Assembly: GCF_016653315.1 (NCBI RefSeq)
Contig: NZ_NHSH01000065.1
Span: 186,001-250,000 of the forward strand
Reading direction: 5' to 3'
Length of the DNA: 64,000 bases
From: Halochromatium roseum
Lineage (GTDB): Bacteria > Pseudomonadota > Gammaproteobacteria > Chromatiales > Chromatiaceae
Shown piece by piece: positions 55,571 to 63,542 of the stretch. The notes beneath the pieces are model-generated. The model was not told where the DNA came from, made no database searches, and saw nothing but the letters and a program-made list of their open reading frames with translations. How positions within the stretch are numbered: position 1 is the stretch's first letter; each line of letters starts with the position of its first letter. Both the position numbers and the translations under genes were made by a program.

Positions 55571-56653
55571 TCAGGCGGCGGATTGGGCCTGACGCTGACG
55601 GCGCGCAATCTCGATTGCAGACGCATCCTGCAGCGATCCGGTGTAGAGCTTCCGCTCGCCAGCAGGGCGTCGACGAAAGCGCCGATAGCTCCACAGATAC
55701 TGCTCTGGGCACACCGCGATACACTGCTCGATACCACGATTGAGTGCCGCCGCCGCAGTCATATCATCCTCACTATCGATGCCCTCCGGCGCCCTCAAGC
55801 AATGGATGCGGTAACCACTTGCACGCGGCAGTCGCTCAGCGATCATAAAGATCACCGGCGAGCCGCTGCGGCGGGCGAGGCGATTCACCAACAGCATCGT
55901 ATAGGCGGGTATCCCGAAGAGTGGCGCAAACACCGCTCCCTTCTCCTCACGCGGCTCCTGATCAGGCAGAATACCAGCGGTTTCGCCGCGCTCTAGCGCC
56001 CCGAGCAAAACCCGGATGCCTCGTGCGGTGATCGGCGCCAGGGTTGCGCCGCCACGTCGTCGAGCCTCGACGATCAGGTCATCGAGCAAGCGCTGCGGCT
56101 TGTAGAAGATCGCTGTCGGCCCGCAGGTCGAGAGGTAGAGCCCGGCCAGCTCCCAAGCACCGAGATGCGGCGACAAGACGATCAGCCCCTGCCCCGGCTC
56201 GCGCTCGAGCAGTTCGATGCCGCGCACCTCGCGGATGAGTGACAGCGCTTCCGCCGGAGGCCGCAGCCACAGCGGCGCCGTCTCAAACAGGGTCTTGCCC
56301 AACTCACGCAGGCTCCGATTGCGCATCCGCACCAGCTCTCCTGCTGGCCGCTGCGGTGCGTACAGGCCAATGTTGATGAGCGCATTACGGCGCTGACGGT
56401 TCGGGATCAGCGCGATTCCCCAGCCCACGGCCGCCCCCAATCGGTGCAATATCGGCAACGGCACTCGCGCCAGGGCGTGCACCAAGGCCCGCGCAGCCCG
56501 ATCGCGCCAGCTCAGGGCGCGCGCAGAGGTGGCGGTCGGGGCCGAAGACGGCACATCTGCAGCACGCCTCGCTTGCTGACGGGGTTTCACAGGGGTTTTC
56601 AATACGTTTCCAACATCGAGTAAGGACGTGGGTCGTTTATCGTAACCTGACAA
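55571..56653 (-). CDS. LpxL/HtrB-type lysophospholipid (lipid A) acyltransferase
   Basis: A membrane-associated acyltransferase of the lipid A late-acyltransferase family. The catalytic HX4E motif is seen in LIVLSPHLGAWELAGLYL, and ILPDQEPREEKGAVFAPLFG and IFYKPQRLLDDLI are typical conserved blocks. The family is usually about 300 residues. Here 360 codons are open from a TTG at 56653, and the first 45 residues are not conserved, so the true start may be a later TTG or GTG. The lipid A position it acylates cannot be told. Confidence 0.85.
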   Translation of the reverse strand: MSGYDKRPTSLLDVGNVLKTPVKPRQQARRAADVPSSAPTATSARALSWRDRAARALVHALARVPLPILHRLGAAVGWGIALIPNRQRRNALINIGLYAPQRPAGELVRMRNRSLRELGKTLFETAPLWLRPPAEALSLIREVRGIELLEREPGQGLIVLSPHLGAWELAGLYLSTCGPTAIFYKPQRLLDDLIVEARRRGGATLAPITARGIRVLLGALERGETAGILPDQEPREEKGAVFAPLFGIPAYTMLLVNRLARRSGSPVIFMIAERLPRASGYRIHCLRAPEGIDSEDDMTAAAALNRGIEQCIAVCPEQYLWSYRRFRRRPAGERKLYTGSLQDASAIEIARRQRQAQSAA

Positions 56654-56708
56654 CCAACGCAGAACAGCAGATCAAGATCAACCACCACCAACCGCTGGAG
56701 AACCACTG

Positions 56709-57137
56709 ATGAGCGAACGCCTACCAACCCCGCTCTCGCCTGAGCAAGCACAGCGCCTACTGCAAGACGACCCGCAGAGCTTACTCGTTGATATCCGATC
56801 GACCATGGAGTTCTTGTTTGTCGGCCATCCCACCGGAGCCGTGCATGTACCCTGGATCGATGAGCCGGACTGGACCGTCAATCCGCAGTTCCTGACCGAG
56901 ATCCGCAAACGGCTACTCGGCGGTGCCGTCTGTACCCCGGACGATCGCTGCGCCTCAGTGATACTGATCTGCCGCAGCGGCAAGCGTTCACTCGAGGCCG
57001 GCAAAGCCTTGCTCGAGGCCGGGCTGCCGAACGTGTTTCACGTCGACGAAGGCTTTGAAGGCGAACTCGACGATCAACATCACCGATCAACCATCGGCGG
57101 CTGGCGTTATCGCGGCTTGCCTTGGGAGCAGTGTTGA
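56709..57137 (+). CDS. Rhodanese-domain sulfurtransferase
   Basis: A 142-residue single-domain rhodanese with the active-site loop CRSGKRS (Cys88) that would carry a persulfide. LLVDIRSTMEFLFVGHPTGAVHVPW is the conserved N-terminal block and NVFHVDEGFEG the C-terminal one. No signal peptide is seen, so it is cytoplasmic. Near soxYZ and iscR it could take part in sulfur trafficking, an inference. Its stop codon overlaps the start of a dispersed intergenic element. Confidence 0.93.
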   Translation: MSERLPTPLSPEQAQRLLQDDPQSLLVDIRSTMEFLFVGHPTGAVHVPWIDEPDWTVNPQFLTEIRKRLLGGAVCTPDDRCASVILICRSGKRSLEAGKALLEAGLPNVFHVDEGFEGELDDQHHRSTIGGWRYRGLPWEQC

Positions 57138-57182
57138 CGTGAATCTCAGGCCATTCATTGTCCGGGGTGGCGCCACGCCATG
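57137..57182 (+). repeat. Dispersed intergenic element, copy 2
   Basis: The sequence acgtgaatctcaggccattcattgtc followed by cggggtgg and cgccacgccatg matches copy 1 at 52656-52719 over its whole length, except for the internal 18-bp duplication there. The inverted repeat is TGAAT (57140-57144) and ATTCA (57153-57157), with the same eight-base spacing. Confidence 0.8.
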
Positions 57183-57227
57183 TACATCAGGCATGCCGAG
57201 TCACACCCCGGCTCAGCCAATGCCAAC

Positions 57228-57737
57228 TCAGGCGTTGGCCTGATCCACCGAGTGCAGGGCATCGAGCTGGACCTTAGTGCCCTTGACGGCCGCCGCGCCC
57301 AAGGGCCGCTTGGCTCGCCGAGCGGCGTCAGCCTCGGTCCCACGCTCGACGAGATCCTGCAGACTAATGTTATTGAGGTAGCCGTAGATGCGATCGCTGA
57401 GATCCATCCAGAGGTCATGCGTCAGGCAGGGGCCATCGCTCTTGCAGTTATGAGCGCCACCACAACGCGTGGTGTCGACGTTCTCATCCACGGCGGTGAT
57501 CACCTCAGCGATGTAGATGGAACGCGCCTCGCGTGCCAGGTTATAGCCACCGCCCGGACCGCGTACGCTGATCACCAGCCCACGCTTACGCAGCTTCGCA
57601 AACAGTTGCTCCAAGTAAGATAGCGAAATGCCCTGACGTTGCGCGATATCCGCAAGCGCAATCGGTCCCTTCCCTTGATGAATGGCTAGGTCGAGCACGG
57701 CAGTCACCGCGTAGCGCCCTTTGGTTGTCAATCTCAC
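57228..57737 (-). CDS. iscR: Rrf2-family iron-sulfur regulator IscR
   Basis: A transcription factor that senses iron-sulfur status. It has 169 residues from a GTG start. The winged helix ([45 protein letters not shown]) is followed by the three cluster ligands Cys92, Cys98 and Cys104 and a His at 107, the IscR arrangement. No iscS, iscU or hscBA follow; the gene ends opposite the rhodanese gene. Two further in-frame TGA codons follow its stop at 15 and 27 nt. Confidence 0.93.
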   Translation of the reverse strand: MRLTTKGRYAVTAVLDLAIHQGKGPIALADIAQRQGISLSYLEQLFAKLRKRGLVISVRGPGGGYNLAREARSIYIAEVITAVDENVDTTRCGGAHNCKSDGPCLTHDLWMDLSDRIYGYLNNISLQDLVERGTEADAARRAKRPLGAAAVKGTKVQLDALHSVDQANA

Positions 57738-57810
57738 CTCGACTTCCCCCGTTGATAGTCTCGTTCACTGGCCTTGCTACCTGACATCCTATGATAGCCG
57801 ACCAATACCA

Positions 57811-58587
57811 TCAATTTTTCTCGGGCTCCGTACTGACCTCGGCCGGATCGAGCACGCAGTCGTCGAGATCATCGAGATGCTCGAAATGCCGGGTAATCCC
57901 CTGCTCCTCAAGCGCCCGCGACATCGCCTCCATGCGCCGATCCATGATGTGAATGTGATCAAGCATCCGATTCACCGCATTCGCAACCGGATCTGGCGCA
58001 TCACGAGTGGCACCGTAGGCATCGAAGCCCATTCGCTTAGCGGTGTCCGCACGCCGACGGCTAGCCGCATCCGCGGCATGTTCGATCACACGTCCCGGCA
58101 CACCGACGACGGTGCCACCGGCCGGCACGGGCTTCACCACCACGGCATTAGAGCCGATACGCGCACCGTCGCCGATGGCGATTGGCCCTAACACCTTGGC
58201 ACCAGCGCCGACGACCACATCCCGCCCTAGGGTTGGATGCCGCTTGCCCTTCTGCCAGCTCGTGCCACCGAGGGTGACACCGTGATAAAGGGTGCAGTCA
58301 TCGCCGACCACGGCAGTCTCGCCGATCACGACCCCCATGCCGTGATCGATAAAAAAGCGTCGACCGAGTTCGGCGCCGGGATGGATCTCGATCCCGGTCA
58401 GCAGCCGCGCCAGATTCGACAGCATCCGCGCGAGCCATTTGAACCCCCGCAGCCAGAGTGCGTGCGAGACGCGATGCATCATCACCGCATGCAGCCCCGG
58501 ATAGGTGGTTAGCACCTCGAATGCATTGCGCGCGGCCGGATCGCGCTCGAACACGCAGGCGATATCTTCTCGCAGCCGCTTAAACAT
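57811..58587 (-). CDS. cysE: Serine O-acetyltransferase
   Basis: Makes O-acetylserine for cysteine synthesis. The 258-residue protein has an N-terminal helical domain ([39 protein letters not shown]) and a left-handed beta-helix of hexapeptide repeats ([43 protein letters not shown]). The C-terminal tail is longer than in the short epsilon-proteobacterial forms. It sits between trmJ and iscR on the same strand, a common order. Confidence 0.96.
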   Translation of the reverse strand: MFKRLREDIACVFERDPAARNAFEVLTTYPGLHAVMMHRVSHALWLRGFKWLARMLSNLARLLTGIEIHPGAELGRRFFIDHGMGVVIGETAVVGDDCTLYHGVTLGGTSWQKGKRHPTLGRDVVVGAGAKVLGPIAIGDGARIGSNAVVVKPVPAGGTVVGVPGRVIEHAADAASRRRADTAKRMGFDAYGATRDAPDPVANAVNRMLDHIHIMDRRMEAMSRALEEQGITRHFEHLDDLDDCVLDPAEVSTEPEKN

Positions 58588-58599
58588 CAGGCGATCTCC

Positions 58600-58670
58600 T
58601 TCGATTTCAGCGTTCCGATCTAGCGTTCCGATCTAGCGTTCCGCTCTCAGCGTGCGCGCACCGATCAGCG
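58600..58670. repeat. 13-bp stop-containing repeats between trmJ and cysE
   Basis: Plus-strand units ttcgatttcagcg (58600), ttccgatctagcg (58613 and 58626) and ttccgctctcagcg (58639) are followed by the trmJ end. On the coding strand each unit begins CGC followed by TGA or TAG, copying the trmJ ending CGC-TGA. Only the first two stops share the trmJ frame, because 13 is not a multiple of three. Confidence 0.85.
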
Positions 58671-59726
58671 GCGAAACCGGTCTGGTCGTTTGCGCCCCTC
58701 GGCCGCAGACAGGATGCCGCGCAGGATGTTCAGCTCGGTCCGATCCGGGCGGGCGCGGTTGAACAGGCGGCGCAACCGCCGGCGCAGGGTGCCCGACTGC
58801 GCTGGATCAGCGAATCCAATCTGCGCCAGCGTCTGCTCCAGATGCCCGTAGAAACCGGCCATCTCATCGGCGGTCGCAAGATCCGCTCTCTCGTCTCTCT
58901 CGTCTCTCTCGTCTCTCTCGTCTCTCTCGTCTCTCTCGGCTCGTGACAGCTCGAGAGCCGGATCTTGGCCTGAAGCCCTCAGCAGGGTCTGAGCCTCGGC
59001 CTGCCATTGCAACGCCGTGCGCCGAAGCTCATAGGCAAAGACTTGGGCTGCAGCGGCGATATTCAGCGAACTGTAATCCGGATTGGTCGCGATCCGCGTT
59101 AGGAAATGGCAATGCGAGAGCTCATCGTTGGTCAATCCTGAACGCTCTCGGCCCAACAACAAGGCCACCTCGCCCTGCGCCGACTCCTGCAACAGCTGTG
59201 CTGCGCAGCCGACCGGGTCCACCTCGGGCCAAGCCAGCGAGCGTGCTCGCGCGCTCGAGCCGATGACCAGGCGACAACCGCTCAGCGCCTCGGTCAGCGA
59301 GTCGCAGACCTGGGCCTGAGCCAAGAGATCATCCGCACCAGCCGCGCGCGCCAACGCCTCGGCATCGATCGCCTGCTGCGGTCGCACCAGCACCAGTTGC
59401 GTCAACCCCATGGTCTTCATCGCCCGCGCAACCGCGCCGATATTGGCGCTGAGACTGGGCTCGACGAGCACGAATCGAATACGGCTCAGCCGCATCTCGC
59501 TCGGCCGTGCCTCGCTCAGCTCAGCCTCGTTCCGCTCAGCCTCGCTCAGGCCAGCCTTGCGCGGGCCAGTCTCGCTGCGCGCAACCTCGTTCAGCCCGGC
59601 CTCGCCCAGGCCCACCGCGGTGTTCAACGCGGCCGCCTCCAGGATTGGACCATCGGCCGATGGCCGCGGCACCGAAGCGTTTTCCGCAACCGAATCTCGG
59701 GGTACATTCTGCTCGTTTGAGTCCAT
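58665..59726 (-). CDS. trmJ: tRNA (cytidine/uridine-2'-O-)-methyltransferase TrmJ
   Basis: A SPOUT-class methyltransferase acting on position 32 of certain tRNAs. The core starts at IRFVLVEPSLSANIGAVARAMKTMGL and contains LLLGRERSGLTNDEL and NPDYSSLNIAAAAQVFAYEL. From the ATG at 59726 the protein has 353 residues, about 100 more than E. coli TrmJ. The extra part is an N-terminal extension of nine pentapeptide repeats (LSEAx-like), plus a run of Arg-Asp-Glu triplets near residue 270. An internal ATG at 59495 would remove the extension, with GAGCGAG just upstream. It is divergent from suhB. Confidence 0.9.
   Translation of the reverse strand: MDSNEQNVPRDSVAENASVPRPSADGPILEAAALNTAVGLGEAGLNEVARSETGPRKAGLSEAERNEAELSEARPSEMRLSRIRFVLVEPSLSANIGAVARAMKTMGLTQLVLVRPQQAIDAEALARAAGADDLLAQAQVCDSLTEALSGCRLVIGSSARARSLAWPEVDPVGCAAQLLQESAQGEVALLLGRERSGLTNDELSHCHFLTRIATNPDYSSLNIAAAAQVFAYELRRTALQWQAEAQTLLRASGQDPALELSRAERDERDERDERDERDERADLATADEMAGFYGHLEQTLAQIGFADPAQSGTLRRRLRRLFNRARPDRTELNILRGILSAAEGRKRPDRFRR
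58886..58939. repeat. Six 9-bp repeats within trmJ encoding Arg-Asp-Glu
   Basis: The plus-strand unit ctctctcgt occurs five times perfectly (58886-58930) and a sixth copy differs in the last base. It encodes a charged linker of repeated RDE between the SPOUT domain and the C-terminal region. Copy-number change would stay in frame. Confidence 0.95.
59487..59621. repeat. Nine degenerate 15-bp repeats in the trmJ N-terminal extension
   Basis: Plus-strand 15-bp units start every 15 bases from 59487 to 59607, with a consensus close to cagcncagcctcgct. They encode pentapeptides such as LSEAE, RNEAE, LSEAR and LNEVA. Confidence 0.88.
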
Positions 59727-59799
59727 CACATCAGTTCTTCAGACTTTTCTTAACTTGTCAATCTACTATCCCTGGCGCAGATGCATTATCGTTAGCGCC

Positions 59800-60609
59800 A
59801 TGGATGCCATGTTAAATATTGCCGTACGTGCCGCCCGCCAGGCTGGACGCATCGCTGTGCGCTCTTATGAGCGCGGCGTCGAGTTGCGGGTGAACGAAAA
59901 AGGCCGCAACGATTTCGTCAGCGAGGTCGACCGCGCCTGCGAGGCGGCCATCATCAACGAGCTGCGCGGCAAATTCCCAAACCACGCCATCCTCGCGGAG
60001 GAGAGCGGCAGCAGCAAGGGCCGCGACGGCAGCGACGAGTTCCAGTGGATCATCGATCCGCTCGACGGTACCACCAATTACCTGCACGGCTTCCCGCAAT
60101 GGTCGATCTCGATCGGTCTGCGCTATCGCGGGCTGATGGAGCAGGCCGTGGTCTACGATCCGCTGCGCGAGGAGCTATTCACCGCCAGCCGCGGCAGCGG
60201 CGCCATGCTCAATGATCGGCGCATCCGCGTCAGTGACCGGCGCGGGCTCGCCGGTGCTCTGATCGGAACCGGTATCCCGTTTCGGGATCAGTCGCATCTC
60301 ACCACCTACCTGAGCATGATGGCAGCCATGATCCGCGATACCGCTGGCATCCGTCGCCCAGGCTCGGCGGCGCTCGACTTCGCCTATGTCGCGGCTGGCC
60401 GGCTCGATGGCTTCTGGGAGCTCGGACTCTCGCCCTGGGACTTCGCGGCCGGAGCGCTACTGGTCGCTGAGGCCGGCGGCACGGTCACCGATCTCGCCGG
60501 CGGCGACCGGTTCTTCGAGACCTGCAACCTCGTCGCCGGCGGACTCAAGGTGCACCAGGCCATGATCGAGCGCCTCAAGCCCTTCCGCAGTGCCGAGCTG
60601 GCCGCCTAG
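59800..60609 (+). CDS. suhB: Inositol-1-monophosphatase family protein SuhB
   Basis: A magnesium-dependent phosphatase; SuhB also assists ribosomal RNA antitermination in gammaproteobacteria. The 269-residue protein starts MDAMLNIAVRAARQAG. Metal-binding motifs are intact: ILAEESGSS, WIIDPLDGTTNYLHGFP and SPWDFAAGALLVAEAGG. The frame is open 130 codons upstream, but that part is antisense to the trmJ repeats. suhB and trmJ are divergent, the usual arrangement. Confidence 0.96.
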   Translation: MDAMLNIAVRAARQAGRIAVRSYERGVELRVNEKGRNDFVSEVDRACEAAIINELRGKFPNHAILAEESGSSKGRDGSDEFQWIIDPLDGTTNYLHGFPQWSISIGLRYRGLMEQAVVYDPLREELFTASRGSGAMLNDRRIRVSDRRGLAGALIGTGIPFRDQSHLTTYLSMMAAMIRDTAGIRRPGSAALDFAYVAAGRLDGFWELGLSPWDFAAGALLVAEAGGTVTDLAGGDRFFETCNLVAGGLKVHQAMIERLKPFRSAELAA

Positions 60610-60745
60610 GCGATTGCTGCGGACATTAGAACTGATCGAATCCGGGCAATCGGCATTCCATCCGCTATCCTTTGACTGGGGCCGCCTCCCGCGGCCCTGA
60701 TCGACTCGCCGCGCTGGCCAGGTCGATGTCCCGGCGGAGAGGCGA

Positions 60746-62653
60746 ATGATCTGGCAGAACGATAATCAACAATCCATCACGGTCGCCGTCAGCGGCTCCG
60801 GCGGCTCCGGTGCGCTGACAGCGGGATTCATCCTCCTCGCCGCAGCCCAGCGTTGCGGGCGTTACGGCCTCATGATGCGCTCCGCTGGCCCCCAGGTGCG
60901 CGGCGGCGAATCGGTTGCCATCCTCCGCATCGGCCCGAGCACGGTTACCAACATCGGCGATCGAGTCGACCTGCTCGCCGCGCTCGATTGGCGCAACATC
61001 GAGCGGTTTCAGGACGAGCTCGCGCTTGACGCCAACAGCCTGGTCCTCCACGACAACGCAGCCGGCGCGGTTCCAAGCGGCATTGCCGCCAGCGGCGCCG
61101 AGCAACGCCCCATCGATTTCGGCCGCCGAGCCGCCGAGCACAACGGTGGTCGCGCCAACATGATCGCGGTTGGGGTCTTGGGGGGTGAGATGGGCCTGCC
61201 GTTACAGGCACTGCTAGACGCCACCGACGCCGTCCTCGGCAAAAAGGCGCCAGCCGCCGTCGACGCGGCCAAGGCCTGCATCGCGACTGGTCATGGAGGC
61301 ACGACGGCAGGGCAAACCGAGCGCGAGCCGAGTACCGCACCGGCAGCCGCAAAACGGTGGCGGCTCAGCGGCAATGCGGCAGCCGGCCTTGGCGCGCTGC
61401 GGGCCGAGGTCGGCTTCATCGCCGCTTACCCGATCACCCCGGCAAGCGAGATGCTGGAATGGCTGGCACCTCGACTCGAGCGTGCCGGCGGCACATTGCT
61501 GCAGGCCGAAGACGAGCTGGCCGCGGTCAACATGCTGATCGGCGCCAGCTTCGGCGGAGTGCCCGCCGTGACAGCCACCTCGGGTCCCGGCCTCAGCCTG
61601 ATGACCGAAGGGATTGGTTTGGCCGTCGCCAGTGAGACCCCGATCCTGGTCGTCGACGTCGCCCGCGGTGGCCCCAGCACCGGATTGCCAACCAAATCCG
61701 AGCAGGCGGACCTGAATCAGGCCCTGTACGGTCTGCACGGCGATGCCCCGCATCTGGTGCTCGCGCCGCTCGACGTCGGCGACTGCGCCTTTACCGTCGA
61801 ATGGGGCAGCCGCCTCGCCGAGCGGCTGCAGACCGCGGCCATCCTATTATCGGATCAAGCGCTTGGGCAGACCCATGCGGTCATCGATCCGCCACCACGC
61901 TGCCCCCCAGTGCTTGGGCGTAAGGGGGTCAGCGCAACGTCCGCCCAAGCGCTAACTGATAACGCGATCGATAGCGCGACCGATCGCGCGATCGATAGCG
62001 CGAAACCGGCCAACGCCTTCGCGCGCTACGCACCCAGCGCCGATGGCATTTCCCCCATGCCGTCACCCGGAATTCCAGGCTTCGAATACACCGCTGACGG
62101 ACTCGCGCACAACGCGCAGGGCACACCGTCGAGCAGCGCCAGCGATCATCGCGAACAGCTAAGCAAGCTCATGCACAAGCTAACCGCACATGACTACGGC
62201 GACGCCTGGGCTCGAATCGACCGCGGTCAGCTCGCTGATGAACCAGCTGACAGCATGATCAGCCTCCTGACCTGGGGCTCGAGCTGGGGCGCGGTCCAGG
62301 AGGCAACGACGCGGTTGCGCGAGCAAGGCGCACAGGTGCAGAGCATTGGGCTGCGATTGCTGGCCCCGCTACAGCACGACCAGTTGAGCCGCGCGATCGC
62401 CGGCACCCAAGTGCTGGTCGTCGAGATCAACGCCACCGGCCAGCTGTTCCGCTACCTCAACGCCGAGCGGGTGCTGCCGCCCAGTGCCCGCTCATTCGCG
62501 AGACCCGGGCCGCTGCCGCTGCGCCCTGCCGAGGTCATCGCTCAGCTGCGGCTGCAACGGCCACAACCCGATGCCGACGAAAACCAAGCGGGCGGTGGCG
62601 ATGAGCATGCCGGCGAGTCGCTCCAGGCTGCGGATGTTGGAGGAGGATACTGA
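60746..62653 (+). CDS. korA: 2-oxoacid:ferredoxin oxidoreductase, fused gamma-alpha subunit (KorA type)
   Basis: The large subunit of a CoA- and ferredoxin-dependent 2-oxoacid oxidoreductase, most likely 2-oxoglutarate:ferredoxin oxidoreductase. It has 635 residues. The N-terminal gamma domain (about 10-175) has SGSGGSGALTAGFILLAAAQ and RSAGPQVRGGESVAILRIG. The alpha domain begins near 210 and contains GFIAAYPITPASEMLEWLAPRL and TSGPGLSLMTEGIGLA. A linker of about 90 residues (near 385-475), including 12-bp repeats, separates it from the C-terminal domain (LTWGSSWGAVQEATTRLREQG). A 7-bp stem-loop (60679-60697) lies in the leader. It overlaps korB by one base. Confidence 0.93.
   Translation: MIWQNDNQQSITVAVSGSGGSGALTAGFILLAAAQRCGRYGLMMRSAGPQVRGGESVAILRIGPSTVTNIGDRVDLLAALDWRNIERFQDELALDANSLVLHDNAAGAVPSGIAASGAEQRPIDFGRRAAEHNGGRANMIAVGVLGGEMGLPLQALLDATDAVLGKKAPAAVDAAKACIATGHGGTTAGQTEREPSTAPAAAKRWRLSGNAAAGLGALRAEVGFIAAYPITPASEMLEWLAPRLERAGGTLLQAEDELAAVNMLIGASFGGVPAVTATSGPGLSLMTEGIGLAVASETPILVVDVARGGPSTGLPTKSEQADLNQALYGLHGDAPHLVLAPLDVGDCAFTVEWGSRLAERLQTAAILLSDQALGQTHAVIDPPPRCPPVLGRKGVSATSAQALTDNAIDSATDRAIDSAKPANAFARYAPSADGISPMPSPGIPGFEYTADGLAHNAQGTPSSSASDHREQLSKLMHKLTAHDYGDAWARIDRGQLADEPADSMISLLTWGSSWGAVQEATTRLREQGAQVQSIGLRLLAPLQHDQLSRAIAGTQVLVVEINATGQLFRYLNAERVLPPSARSFARPGPLPLRPAEVIAQLRLQRPQPDADENQAGGGDEHAGESLQAADVGGGY
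61958..62005. repeat. Four in-frame 12-bp repeats in the korA linker
   Basis: Units gataacgcgatc, gatagcgcgacc, gatcgcgcgatc and gatagcgcgaaa follow each other and encode DNAI-DSAT-DRAI-DSAK (about residues 405-420). They are rich in GATC and CGATCG sites. Confidence 0.92.
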
Positions 62654-63537
62654 TGGCCCCGGCAATGATCCCCAGTCTGCGCGCGCGCGACTATCTCTCC
62701 GACGTCAAGCCGATCTGGTGTCCGGGATGCGGCCATTTCGGCGTGCTCTCGGCGTTGACCAAGGCGCTTGCCTATCTCGAGCGCCCCAAGCATGAGATCG
62801 CGGTGATCTCCGGCATCGGCTGCTCATCGCGTGTGCCCGCTTATCTCAACTGCTACGGTTTCCACGGCCTGCATGGGCGCGCACTGCCGTTGGCGACCGG
62901 GCTGAAGGCCGCCCGACCCGACCTAACCGTGATCGCCACCGGTGGCGATGGCGATGGCTTCTCGATCGGTGGCAATCATTTCCTACACGCCTGCCGACGC
63001 GATATCGACCTCTGCTACATCGTCATGGACAACGCCGTCTACGGCATGACCAAGGGGCAGGCCTCGCCAACCACCCCTCCAGATTGGACCCAGAGCGCGC
63101 TGACACCCCATGGCACCGGCATCCCAGCCTTTCGACCAGCGGCCATCGCGCTGGCGTCCGGAGCCAGCTTTATTGCGCGCGGCTTCAGCGCTGATCCGCA
63201 CGGGCTGAGCGAACTCATCGCGCGCGCGATCCTTCATCCTGGCTTCGCCTTCGTCCATGTCTTGAGTCCCTGTCGCACCTACCGACCTGATGATCAGTCG
63301 AGCTGGAAGCAGGCCGTGCACCCCTTCGGTGAGCACATCCTGTCCACCGCAGAGACCGCTGTCGACACCCCGCCAGGGGCCAGCACCAGCACCAAGCTCC
63401 ATGTGCAGGACGACGGCCTTGGCCTCGGCGTCCTCCACGAGGTTGCCCGCAGCCAGGCCTCGACCAGCGCGACGGCTGGTGCCAACCCAGATCGCCAGGC
63501 TGCCCTCGATGCAATCGAAGCGGAGTTGGAGGCTTGA
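62653..63537 (+). CDS. korB: 2-oxoacid:ferredoxin oxidoreductase, beta subunit (KorB type)
   Basis: The thiamine diphosphate- and 4Fe-4S-binding subunit, 294 residues. WCPGCGH (Cys23, Cys26), GIGCSSR (Cys57) and HVLSPCRTY (near 207) supply the cluster ligands. The thiamine diphosphate motif is ATGGDGDGFSIGGNHFLHACRRDIDLCYIVMDNAVYGMTKGQ. The start overlaps the korA stop (TGATG). Its electron partner may be the Allochromatium-type ferredoxin at 18366-18620, an inference. Confidence 0.95.
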   Translation: MAPAMIPSLRARDYLSDVKPIWCPGCGHFGVLSALTKALAYLERPKHEIAVISGIGCSSRVPAYLNCYGFHGLHGRALPLATGLKAARPDLTVIATGGDGDGFSIGGNHFLHACRRDIDLCYIVMDNAVYGMTKGQASPTTPPDWTQSALTPHGTGIPAFRPAAIALASGASFIARGFSADPHGLSELIARAILHPGFAFVHVLSPCRTYRPDDQSSWKQAVHPFGEHILSTAETAVDTPPGASTSTKLHVQDDGLGLGVLHEVARSQASTSATAGANPDRQAALDAIEAELEA

Positions 63538-63542
63538 ATCTG

